From contig JAPYXD010000171.1 of the NCBI GenBank assembly GCA_030998225.1, forward strand, positions 1,178,001-1,242,000: a DNA stretch of 64,000 nt, in the 5' to 3' direction. Position numbers and translations under genes: made by a program. Within the stretch, counting starts at the first letter, position 1, and every line of letters starts with the position of its first letter. Shown piece by piece: positions 54,485 to 63,825 of this stretch. This DNA is from Diplolepis rosae. Its lineage: Eukaryota > Arthropoda > Insecta > Hymenoptera > Diplolepididae. The notes under the pieces were generated by a model. That model did no database searches, was not told the origin of the DNA, and worked only from the letters and a program-made list of their open reading frames with translations.

Positions 54485-55530
54485 TTCAGAAGTGCAGGGT
54501 GAAGTATTAAAGCGCGCATTAAATATTTCTAAAAATATATATTGTTACTCGTAGTATAATTATAAAAAACCAATATTTTATTCAATCACCAAAATATTAG
54601 ACCATTCCGTTTATTCTACTCGACGCTTCACTCGAGAGTTGAGTAAACCGTGAGTCGCAAGACGCGTTTCACCAGCTATATCTATTCACGCTGGAACGAA
54701 TGAAAGTAATCTGCGCCTTGGGCACACATAAACATTTTTAAGTGAAGAAATGGTAGTGCCACCCTCCATATCAATATTATAAAAGATGATGGTTTGCGAT
54801 CAATGAGGGTCAAAACACAAAGTGTCGTCGACTCCATGACATCACGTCATTTTATTAGTAAAATCATGACTTTTATTATAATTTTATATTCTCGACATTA
54901 CTCATTATGAGTTAACCTTCTTTCATAAAGCCTGATGTGGTTGGCAAACCCATAGCCAACGAAATGTCGCAACAATTATGAAATTATGAAGAGTTTTCTT
55001 CTTTATATTTGACCCTCATTGATCGCAAACCAGCATCTTTTATAATATAAACATTTTTAAATTTCACAAACGTGTTGAACTTTCAGCATACTGATATTTA
55101 ATAATTAAAACCAATTATAAACCTACAAAATACAATTACAGTTTATTTTAGTAGGAAGTTATTAATGAATAGATTCAAGTTAACGCTCCTGCACAGAAAA
55201 TTTTAGTTGGCGATACTTTCTTTAATTGTCATCGACTTTTGGATATGACTAGACAGTGAGAATTTCGACAACTTTTTTAAAGCTTCCATTGAAAGGTGTA
55301 CGGAATTATTGAATTCGTCAATGAATTTTTTTACGATTTCAGTCCTATTCAAAAGTTGATGACATATGACTGCAATAAGAATGTGTATTCCCATTCCATC
55401 TGAATCTTTCGATACATTGCAGGTATAAAAACTACAGTCAATTTAGTAAAAAAAAGTAATTTCCTTATCTAACACTTTTATGACAAATTCTGTTTTAGTC
55501 TAACAGTTTATATAATTTATTTAAAACTTT
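54485..55530. mobile_element. insertion into family R copy C, with a fold-back core
   Basis: It separates the terminal block (ending about 54480) from the continuation ATATAGTTATATAGATTC (about 55537). Inside, AAAAGATGATGGTTTGCGAT and TGAGGGTCAAA (about 54776-54817) are mirrored by TTTGACCCTCATTGATCGCA (about 55008). The GGTAGTGCCACCCTCC start at 54751 recurs at 9970. No coding region; the ORF at 55203-55394 is not recognised. Exact ends and target duplication could not be fixed. Confidence 0.55.
54921..54982 (+). ncRNA. hammerhead-ribozyme-like motif
   Basis: CTGATG (54932-54937), a stem GTTGGC...GCCAAC with loop AAACCCATA, then GAAA (54961-54964) and TGTC (54965-54968) follow hammerhead core order. 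TTCATAA before and TTATGAA after could form stem I. Departures: the base after CTGATG is T, not A, and stem III would be very short. Penelope-like elements and other retroelements are known to carry such minimal hammerheads. Activity is doubtful. Confidence 0.4.
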
Positions 55531-55682
55531 GACATAATATAGTTATATAGATTCTTTAAGTATAATAAATTCTTGAACATAAACCCGTATCACCACTGAC
55601 CCGGATTTCTCTTAACGTCCAAATAAAAGCACAATTAAAAACTTCAAGGATTCGAAGCCACTCGAATCCTCACCCTATTGAA

Positions 55683-56250
55683 AAACTTGATGTAAAAAAT
55701 GACGTAAAAAACGACGTTAAAAATGGCGTAAAAAACGACATCAAGAATTGGGATAGTTTTTACGTCATTTTTTACGCTATTTTTACGCCATTTTTTTACG
55801 TCATTTTTTACGTCAAGAAAATCTGTTGTCTTGACAAGTGATATTGAAAAAGTGTGCGTGCATGTTGTAAATAATTGCACTGAGTATTTGTATGTGGTAC
55901 CTAATTTATACTCTTATTAGAAAAATATAGTCGATTCATTATATTTAGTTGAATATACTCTTATAGAATCAGTAAACTAAAGTTAACCATAAAATATTGC
56001 ACTATTTATTTTCCTCTTACATTTTTATGTCACTCCTTTACGGCAGGAGATTAAATATAAATTGTTTAGGCTTTTTGAAGAAAAACTTTATATAAAAAAT
56101 CACGTAAAAAATGACGTGAAAAATTACGTAAAAAATTACGTGAAAACTATCCCAATTCTTGACGTCGTTTTTTACGTCGTTTTTACGCCATTTTTGACGT
56201 CGTTCTTACGTCATTTTTTACGTCATTTTTTACGTCATTTTTTACGTCAA
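55683..56250. repeat. TGACGTAAAAAA minisatellite in a double palindrome
   Basis: The 12-base word TGACGTAAAAAA and its inverse TTTTTTACGTCA fill 55683-55818 and 56093-56247. ATCAAGAATTGGGATAGTTT (55740) recurs inverted as AAAACTATCCCAATTCTTGA (56143). The two halves therefore pair with each other and each also folds on itself. The ORFs at 55644-55880 and 56062-56325 translate the word into VKND/FLRH repeats and are not called as genes. Confidence 0.9.
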
Positions 56251-56460
56251 GTTTGTCAATATGGCAAAACACAAAAACCACAACCAAATTTGGACCAAAA
56301 TCACAACACCTCAACAGAACACTAGAAAACAAACCGTGAGAAAAACAAATAAAAAAGGAGGAAAGAAAAAAGAAGGCAACCTTCCAAAACCCCTTCCTTC
56401 TTTTTCTTTCTTTCGTCCTCTTTTGTTTTTATTACCCACCACCATTTACATCAATAAATT

Positions 56461-56515
56461 TTAATTATTGCCGACGTTTCGGTGCTCTTCCAGCACCCTC
56501 TTCAGAGCTGTAACA
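56461..56515 (-). ncRNA. hammerhead-like motif, variant
   Basis: Minus strand: CTGAAGAG, stem GGTGC-TGGAAGA-GCACC, GAAACGTCGGC. The order is that of a hammerhead, but the fourth core base is A where U is required (CTGAAGA), so cleavage would be weak or absent. The CGAAACGTCG end is also found in the 10.1-kb copy. It lies next to the left edge of the TTAA element. Confidence 0.35.
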
Positions 56516-57039
56516 CTACAAGAAAAAAAAATTTATTTAAGGACGTTCTCTTGCCCGTAGATGTGCTCATCCTACTCTATCATAGGTAGTGGGATTACTG
56601 TTAAGCTTTCTAACCGAATGAGTTGAGCACCGTTTATGCGCAAAAGTAACAAAATGTGTCTTCTGAGTTGATTTGTGCGATTTGGCAACACCGCTTTCCT
56701 GTCTTTCTCATATCGAGTCGAAAGCATATGGTGTGAGAGAGGTTATATTATGAGTTTATTGACAGTTTGTAAATACTTATAAGATGTCTAATAAATTTCG
56801 CAACAAAAATGGGTTTTTATTTCAGCAAAATCAGCTGCTCGTAAAAACAAAGCTCTGGAAGCAATATCAAATGTAAGCGTACGCGCGCGCTGTTGCTGCG
56901 GTGTTGCCAAGTCACCATATTTGCTTCAGCCAGCCGGCTAAGAATTTGTGCAACTGCGAGTTTCAACAACATATATCTTTAAAAGTAGTGCCGATACACG
57001 TATTTTTTATGATGGCATACGATTCTTTATAATTTCCAG

Positions 57040-58020
57040 TATAATATTGTGACGTCCTAAGATTTAAATTAATATAAATATTTTCTACCTAAAGTCTAGA
57101 GCCAATTACCCTAACTATGTTCCTCTGTTTATTGTTAAAATTAACAATTAACCGGGTAGAGGACAAGCCAAATGAATCAAATTACAATTATTGTTAATAA
57201 TAATTTATTATGAAAATACAAATTTTATTTTAACCCAAGCGACTTTTTAGTTGTTGGTTGCAGGTTCTTTTCCTTTGGTTGGTCGAGTCTGATTGGTCCA
57301 ACCTTAAAGACAAACACACCGTGAGTCTAAAGGGCTCAAAAGAAAAGAGAACTTTAATAAAAACAAGTTATTTGACTTACCGGTTGTTCTTGATGAGGTG
57401 GCCTCTTGAAAGCGATAATCCTTTAAGTTCTGTGTATCCTCTGCTATTCGGGTACCTCCCCTAATTATCCTTATTGAACAACAGTGGCAGGTCAATCCTT
57501 TGTTTAACCGGTATCCTTATTTTGATACCTTGATTACGATGACACTAAATCCAGTTTTATTGAAATTCACTCCGTTGTTATTATTTTGGTTTTCCCGAAC
57601 ACGTGGAAATTACGGCCACTTAGATTTATTGCGGTACGGCGACGAAAACCGGTTCTAACGATGCTGCTTGATCGTACGCTACCTTAGACTCCCTTAGACT
57701 CCCTTAGACTCGACTTAGACGCGCTTAGACTAGTGTTTAGGCCTTGCAGCCTGGCTTATATTGTCGTCTGTAGTCTCAACTCGTAGGTAGAAAGTATGGG
57801 AATTTGAGTTCCATGGTTTCAATAGCTTTTTCGAAGTCCATTAGAATCTTAGGTGTCAGTGTGGTGAGTTGAGACTATGGGGCAGTTTGCTGGTGTGCTG
57901 CGTTGGTGAGCTTAGGGACTCACACCGAGTTTCCAAGTCCGTGTGGGTCATGCTTTCGTGGTGTGGGTGTACTCACATCTTCTCAAGGGCTGTGTAAACC
58001 CGTACCATCAGGTTTTTAGG
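57040..58020 (-). repeat. LTR-like block
   Basis: The minus strand has ACAATATAAGCCAGGCTGCA (about 57747-57767), a TATA-like box, then AGTCTAAGG words in tandem (57684-57730), AATAAATCTAAG and AATAAAACTGG polyA-like signals. This could be a solo LTR in minus orientation, but I found no second copy, primer site or terminal duplication. Confidence 0.3.
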
Positions 58021-58049
58021 TAGATTTAGTCGCAAGGGTCAATGACATT

Positions 58050-58790
58050 GTTTGTATACATAGGTAAGTAATAGAGTAATTATAATACAATTGTTGTACA
58101 TAAATGGTTATTATGATTTGTTTGAATTCTATTAATCTTTATATTTAAACATTGTTTTTGTTTATAAAATAACATTAATAATAATAATAGTGATTTGAAT
58201 AGTTATAAAAAAGAACGTATTTTATAATCAATTGCTGATTCTTGATTAACATCAAATAAGAATATTAATAATAATGATAATTATTATAAACATTATTATT
58301 ATAACATTTGAAGTAACACTATTGTTATATAATATAAATGATTGATAATTATTGCAAATACAAAAATTGAAGTAACATTGTTATTATTTAATATTTGTTG
58401 CATTTTGACAATTATTTTTAATAAAAATATAAAATATTAATAATAATAGTGATCAATAATAATTTCAAATACAGGGTTGAAGTAATATTGTTGTTATGTA
58501 ACATTTGTTGCATTTCGTTAATTATTATTATTAACAATAGTAATAATAATAGTTAATAATAATATAAGGTAATATTTGTTGTAATTGGTATTTTCTCAAT
58601 AAAATAAATTGTTTATTGATATTTTAGATAATAGTGATAGTGAAATTATTCATAAAAACAATTAGATGTATCTAGCAACAATATTTATAACAACAATGAA
58701 ACGTGTTATATGATATAATAGCATAATAGTATTATATAATTATAATATATAATATATCTGTCATGGATACGTGATAATAAACTAGTTTTC
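58050..58790. repeat. AT-rich AATAATA/TTATTA low-complexity block
   Basis: Built mostly of AAT/ATT trinucleotides, e.g. AATAATAATAATAGTGATTT and TTATTATTATTAACAATAGT. No gene. Confidence 0.7.
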
Positions 58791-59281
58791 CAAAAAAATC
58801 TAAAGAAAATTGTGCTTTTAATGTAAAGAAAGGTATCGCGAAACCGAACTACGCCTATCTAACACGTGTTAAGAGATTCAACTTTAGAGCTTAGTTTCTC
58901 GATTTTAAGTACCGGTCTTGATGCTAATCTTTTTACCGCTTTGTAGATCATGGTAAAAAGTACTTATTTACGAAGTTTGAAAGAAATCTGAAGAAAAGTG
59001 ATTTTTAAGAGAACGTCCTTAAATAAAATTGTCTCCTATCACCCTCCATGGGGACGCAGGACCTCCTCCACGGAACGCCAACAGGAAACTCACTGTTTTA
59101 AGGATTCGAGTGGCTTCGAGTCCTTGAAGTTTTTAATAAATTCTTGATTCATAGTTTTTTCTTAATTCATTTATAATTACTTCTTTATTTTTCTCTTCAA
59201 TTTTTAAAATTAAATTGATTTGATGAAAATTTAAACACCAAAAATCATGTTATGTGTATTATATAAAATATGAAAAATCTA

Positions 59282-59831
59282 TTAGGTGTACCAATAAGTT
59301 TCCGCCGTTTTTTATCAAAAACTGGGCATTTATTGTCTAAGAACGGAACCTTATGTTTTATTCGAAGTATTGTCCGTCGTATTGTTCGTGTTGCGTTTGG
59401 CACGAATCTTGATCTAATAATGCTTCCTATTCCGCGTCTTCGTACACTTTCGGCCTTCCACTACGTTCTTTGTCTTTAATGTCAAATTCACCGTTCTTAA
59501 ACTTTTAAAACCACTCACGACGACTTCTCTCACTTAAGGCAGCCTCGGCATATGTTTCTACAAACAATCGATGTGCCTCAGCTGCAGATTTCTACAAATT
59601 GATGAAGTAAATCAAAAGTTCCCTCAAATGACTCTTATTCGGCTCAAAACTTGACATTTTCTCAAACTACAGAATATATTGTAGCTATAAAAATTCACTA
59701 ATATTTCAAGGTTATGTTGTTGACAGATGTTCAACCTTACGACAGTGAAGCTTAACACCTGTCAATTTCAACCAAAACTTACTGGTGACGCCAACTTTTG
59801 TCAAACGGTGGAAACTTATTTGTACACCTGA
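59282..59831 (-). mobile_element. mariner deletion derivative, 550 bp
   Basis: Termini TTAGGTGTACCAATAAGTTT and (inverted) TCAGGTGTACAAATAAGTTT agree over about 25 bp, with TA at 59280-59281 and 59832-59833. It keeps both ends of a mariner gene with the middle removed. Confidence 0.85.
59343..59657 (-). pseudogene. mariner transposase, N-terminal HTH region joined to the last residues
   Basis: From ATG at 59655-59657: MSSFEPNKSHLRELLIYFIN, a stop, KSAAEAHRLFVETYAEAALS, ERSRREWF, a stop, KFKNGEFDIKDKERSGRPKV, YEDAE, a stop, EALLDQDSCQTQ, then directly EQYDGQYFE and TAA. The last four residues before the stop (GQYFE type) are the usual mariner C-terminus, so the whole catalytic domain was deleted. 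Three nonsense codons add to this. The protein type is close to the 31.7-kb mariner but not the same. Confidence 0.85.
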
Positions 59832-60057
59832 TACATAGGATTTAAATTTCACATAAATTTCTTAGGTACAATAATAATTTGGAATTCGCAATTGTAAAAC
59901 CCATAGTTTGAAAATATACAACACAAAAAATAAAAGAACCTTCCTTTAAATTTTTTTACTCAAGATACTTTTTGATAATAATGCAATTTTTTAATGTACA
60001 TTTCAAAATTTAGTTTCATTAGTTCTTTATACGTGATTATAATAATAATTTACATAT

Positions 60058-60069
60058 ACACATATATAC

Positions 60070-60117
<48 letters not shown>

Positions 60118-60119
60118 GT
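60058..60119. repeat. (TA)n microsatellite
   Basis: An almost pure TATATA run of about 50 bp inside family R copy C; the other copies have only a short run here. Confidence 0.95.
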
Positions 60120-60165
60120 CAATAATCATAATTATAATAATTGATTAATTATATTAATTTTTTTC

Positions 60166-60761
60166 ATGTGCCTCCAGCGCGAAAACTCGTTTTTTGAGAG
60201 TAGCGTAATATTGTGTATTACGATACAGAGGAATGTAATGTTAAAATTGAACTGCGCATGCGCCTATTACGATACAGCGGAGCGTAATATTCTTCTTATT
60301 CTTCTTATACTTCAACTTCTTCGTACAGCGTTGGCACCGTACTGAAAAAGCCTTGTACATTTGAACTGCGCATGCGTCTATTACAATACGCTACTACTAC
60401 ACAAGATCAAGAAAATCAAAATGGTCGGAAGTATTCGCGAAATGTCAAGTGAGATGGGCGATAATCACGGCAATTTCGACCTTTTTAGATTGAATTCGAG
60501 TGTACGCATAAAAAATCGTAGATGCGCCGAAGTCACATAAAACAGTATATGTGGCAATGCACACAATTCGGATAGTTACGAGACTTGCTTAAAATGTTCG
60601 CAGGACTGATCGCTCCTCGGCTTTGTCTCGGCTTCGTCTCAGCTACGCCTTGACTACGCCTCACCTACACCTCACCTACGCCTCGACTGCGCCTTAGCTA
60701 CGATCTCCTACGAGCATTGTCGGTCGTCGCGTAATTACCCTCATTATGCGCCTAGGCACAT
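60166..60761. mobile_element. GC-rich hairpin element inserted in family R
   Basis: The ends ATGTGCCTCCAGCGC and (inverted) ATGTGCCTAGGCGC are loosely inverted. TGAACTGCGCATGCGCCTAT (about 60250) recurs at about 60362. A hairpin with arms TGTTCGCAGGA and TCCTACGAGCA (60594-60716) encloses about ten imperfect copies of CTCGGCTACGCC-like units. The end block TCATTATGCGCCTAGGCACA is shared with 18121-18141. Confidence 0.5.
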
Positions 60762-60784
60762 AATATACTATTAGATTTACAAAA

Positions 60785-60995
60785 ATTCCAAACTCAACTA
60801 ATTAATTTGAAATTATTTACAGCCGCAAGGCAGACCCACTAGGCAATATAAGGAGATCTTCCTGTGGAGAAGGAGATGTCGGACGCCTCTGTAGCTCAGT
60901 GGTTAGATCAATCGACCGGCAATCGAAAGACCTGGACTCGAATCCCAGCCCAGTCGAAAGCGTTTTTTCCACGCAAAGATTTTCAAATTCTTTAA
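60785..60995 (+). repeat. tRNA-derived SINE, second fuller copy
   Basis: TAGCTCAGTGG (60892-60902) and GACTCGAATCC (60935-60945) are box A and box B. The anticodon stem TCGA/TCGA pairs around CCGGCAA, with no U33. The 5' block (CCGCAAGGC) and the tail match 7005-7224. It sits at the right edge of the insertion in family R copy C. Confidence 0.8.
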
Positions 60996-61004
60996 ATATT
61001 TTAT

Positions 61005-61106
61005 AAATAATTTACGAAAAAAGTTGATTTATTTTTACTTCAGTAAGGCTCAAAAACTCTAGCCACGACACTGGCCCACAAGATCTGAATAATTCTTGCA
61101 GTCACT
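61005..61106 (-). repeat. family R, copy C, last part
   Basis: GTTGATTTATTTTTACTTCA, AAAACTCTAGCCACGACACT and CTTGCAGTCACTA are inverses of 8330-8430. It ends abruptly at GTCACT, where a CACTGAGAAAAA sequence begins. Confidence 0.8.
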
Positions 61107-61508
61107 ACACTGAGAAAAATCCTATTAGTTGTACTGAGTAAAAGATCACTACTATATATTTTTAGTAAGCAGAACCAAAAATTTTGTGAAATTGATCAAT
61201 GCTCAAAAGTCCATGGAAACTAATACTGCTAATTTTTTATTGTTGTAAAATTGATCAAACGCATTTAGTTTGAGAAATGTAAATATTTTATTTCCATATG
61301 CAATATTTCATGTGTAAACATGACTTGTAATTCTTTGCTAATAGTAAACTTCAAGAAATAATTCTACAGATGAATCAGATTTTACCTGCTCATCAACTGT
61401 TTTGAAACGTTTTGAAATCATTATATGCATTGATTTCTTAGAATTTTGTTTTTGTTTTTCATGAAAATAAGAAGAATTAAATCATGGTGATTTTAAAGTA
61501 TAATTACT
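61107..61508. other. unassigned AT-rich DNA
   Basis: It starts with CACTGAGAAAAATCC, a terminus-like word shared with other repeats here, but no matching right end was found. Confidence 0.35.
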
Positions 61509-61897
61509 AATGGATTTGTACCCGGTTTTTGTCCCCGGTTTGTACCCGGAGATTATCGGGTTCTATCTGGGATCGCATAATATCTTCACTCGGTTTCTAT
61601 ATGGTTCTTACCTGGGACCTTTGAGATATTTATCTGGTTTGTATCTGGCTCCTTAAAATACTTATACCCGGTTCTAATCCGGCACTTAATCGGATTCTAT
61701 CTGGGTTGATATAATATTTTGTCCGGTTTCTATATGGGTCTTATCTGGGCTCTGTAAGAGTTTTATCCTGTTTGTAGTCGGGTCCTCGAAATACGTATAC
61801 TCGGTTCTTATCCGGCGTTACTGGATTTGTACCCGGTTTTTGTCCCCGGTTTATACCTGGAGCTTAACCGGGCTCTAAATGGGATCGCATAATATCT
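61509..61897. repeat. CCGGTTT motif field, first part
   Basis: Words such as TACCCGGTTTTTGTCCCCGG and GTATCCGGTTT-like units recur every 20-40 bp. A 90-bp phrase at 61509-61600 (GGATTTGTACCCGGTTTTTG, GGGATCGCATAATATC) recurs at 61811-61897. The field resumes at 62909 after an inserted element. Confidence 0.8.
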
Positions 61898-62908
61898 ACA
61901 CTGAGAGAAAAAGTACAGGCAAAATTCGAGTTAAGACTATACTATTTACCGTTTTTAATGGCAATGGAGGAATATTCGCTTGGAAGGTTAAATTTACTGT
62001 TTTCACAGTAAAAAAATCTGTTTTCAAGCTGAGAAATTTTATTTGAGTAAATTGACAGTACTTTTTTGTTGCACGTACACCGAAAAAAAATCTCAGTAGG
62101 TTTGACTACTTGTTAACTTACTTTTCGTAGTTCGTAAAGGCCCCAGTGTCATTTTTTAAGATAAGTGATCTGCAGGAACATAGGTAAATCAAATAAGAGC
62201 AGTAGTTGAATCGATGAATACTCTTAGTATATTTCAAAACTGTATTTACTATTAAGTAGACACTTAACTTATTATTTTTATATACACACTTACCTACAAA
62301 CACACGCCCCCCTCTACACTACTCAAACGCTCTTTTAGACAGTATTAAAAGTTATTCTTAACGCTGCGCGTTCGAACCCTCCCTACTTATAATTAACGCA
62401 TTACTAACCTAACGACTAAGCCTCTCGGCTGCGCACGCTTGGAATACAAGAAAGAAAATAGCGCTTATAACCTGCAACTACTGCAGGGCCGTGTAAAAAG
62501 TGTTTGGGCCCCGTTATTGTTACTACCTCGACACAATCAGATATACACACATACACACATGTGCTCGCATATGATTATTATGATTACATTACATAATTGC
62601 ATGCTGACTCCCGAGTTTTTTTAACCAACTCACAGCAAAAGTCGCTCGTATAGGAATTGTATTTCTTTAAACACACTAACGGCATATTTTTCTGTTAGGC
62701 TTGTAATTTATAACTGACATCAAGAGAAACTTTTAAAACATTGTACTGTGAAAATTACTGAAAAAAATATTGCGGTGCAAACAAGTACATTTTAAGGATA
62801 GTCTCAGAAAAAAAATTACGGGACAGTAAAGGTTCTTGGTTTTCATAAATATCCTTGCTATACCTCCGAAAACCGTAAAATAACGTGATAATTTTCTCTC
62901 AGTGTACC
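61898..62908. mobile_element. TIR element interrupting the CCGG field, about 1.01 kb
   Basis: TA followed by CACTGAGAGAAAA (61899 onward) and TTTTCTCTCAGTG followed by TA (ending about 62907) are exact inverse ends with a TA duplication. The motif field stops and resumes at these points. No transposase is visible. A CA-rich stretch lies at 62282-62310 and 62540-62560. Confidence 0.65.
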
Positions 62909-63825
62909 CGGTTTTCCGGATAAGATCTTATCCGGGACCTTTGAGATTTTTATCCGGTTTGTATCCGGCTCCTTAATAATTTGCAGGTCGACAACTGCCT
63001 TATAGAAACCGGATAGGATCCGTGTAGAAACATATTTTTGTATTTTAATTTGCTGGATCAATATTGCCAGATAGGAACCGGGTAGGATGAGGTAGCAGAT
63101 GCACTTTCACCTTTACAATTTGCAAGTCGACAACTGCCTTATAGAAACCGGATAGGATCCGGGTAGAAACATGTTTTTGTATTTTAATTTGCTGGATCCA
63201 TATGCCAGATAGGAACCAGGTAGGGCCAGGTAGCAGATGCACTTTCACTTTAACAATTTGCAAGTCGACAACTGCCTTATAGAAACCGGATAGGATCCGG
63301 GTAGAAACATATTTTTGTATTTTAATTTGCTGGATCCATATGCCAGATAGGAACCAGGTAGGGCCAGGTAGCAGATGCACTTTCAACTTAACAATTTGCA
63401 AGTCGACAACTGCCTTATAGAAACCGGATAGGATCCGGGTAGAAACATATTTTTGTATTTTAATTTGCTGGAACCATATGCCAGATAGGAACCAGGTAGG
63501 GCCAGGTAGCAGATGCACTTTCAACTTAACAATTTGCAAGTCAACAACTGCCTTATAGAAACCGGATAGGATCCGGGTAGAAACATATTTTTGTATTTTA
63601 ATTTCTATTTACATATGCCACATAGGAAGCGGATAAGACCGGGTGCAATATTCATACAACTTATTTTCTGTCACCACTTCCCGGATAAGGACCGGATAGA
63701 CCCAGATAGATCCCGGAAAATGAAATTAGAGTCCAGATAAAAACCGTAAAGAACCGGGTAAAACCCGAATGGGTTTGCATCCGGTTTCTTTCCGGTATCT
63801 ACTCGATTTCTACCTGACATTTTAA
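62909..63825. repeat. CCGG motif field, second part
   Basis: CCGGTTTTCCGGATAAG, TTATCCGGTTTGTATCCGG and ACCGGATAGACCCAGATAG are of the same type as 61509-61897. It contains the 138-bp array. Confidence 0.75.
62975..63640. repeat. tandem array, 138-bp unit, about five copies
   Basis: AAACCGGATAGGATCCG recurs with its first G at 63011, 63150, 63288, 63426 and 63564 (steps 139, 138, 138, 138). The unit is 46 codons, so the minus strand stays open for 164 codons (63045-63539) with the repeat LSGFYKAVVDLQIVK and VHLLPGPTWFLSGIW. No start context, signal or domain supports translation; I treat it as a satellite, not a gene. Confidence 0.93.

Larger units (their letters stand above)
56541..59019. 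mobile_element. TTAA-flanked non-autonomous element, 2479 bp
   Basis: The left terminus GGACGTTCTCTT follows TTAA (56537-56540). The right terminus AAGAGAACGTCC precedes TTAA (59020-59023). The 12-bp termini are exact inverse copies. TTAA duplication points to the piggyBac or Kolobok type. No transposase ORF was found. The interior includes a GC-richer LTR-like block (57040-58000) and an AT-trinucleotide-rich block (58050-58780). Confidence 0.65.
55577..59134. mobile_element. 3.56-kb insertion with a 13-bp target duplication
   Basis: AATAAATTCTTGA occurs at 55564-55576 and again at 59135-59147, and family R sequence runs continuously across these two points. A 13-bp duplication fits target-primed insertion (LINE, SINE or Penelope type). 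Near both ends lies the same sequence in opposite orientation: AAAAACTTCAAGGATTCGAA at about 55639 and its inverse GGCTTCGAGTCCTTGAAGTT at about 59112. No reverse transcriptase was found. The interior holds a TGACGTAAAAAA minisatellite palindrome, a hammerhead-like motif and a TTAA-flanked element. Confidence 0.75.
59135..60165 (-). repeat. family R, copy C, main part
   Basis: The minus strand matches copies A and B: TTTATAATTACTTCTTTATT (59173), AAATAAAAGAACCTT (59926), AGATACTTTTTGATAATAAT (about 59964) and TCATAATTATAATAATTGAT (60126) are inverses of 41840, 8835, 8626 and 8480 regions. It is split by a mariner (59282-59831) and carries an expanded TA run. Confidence 0.75.

Noticed and set aside
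55644..56325. ORFs with VKNDVKN and FLRHFLRH repeats
   Set aside because: Direct translation of the 12-bp minisatellite; composition is explained by the DNA repeat.
63045..63539. 164-codon repeat protein on minus
   Set aside because: Generated by a 138-bp satellite; no start context or domain.
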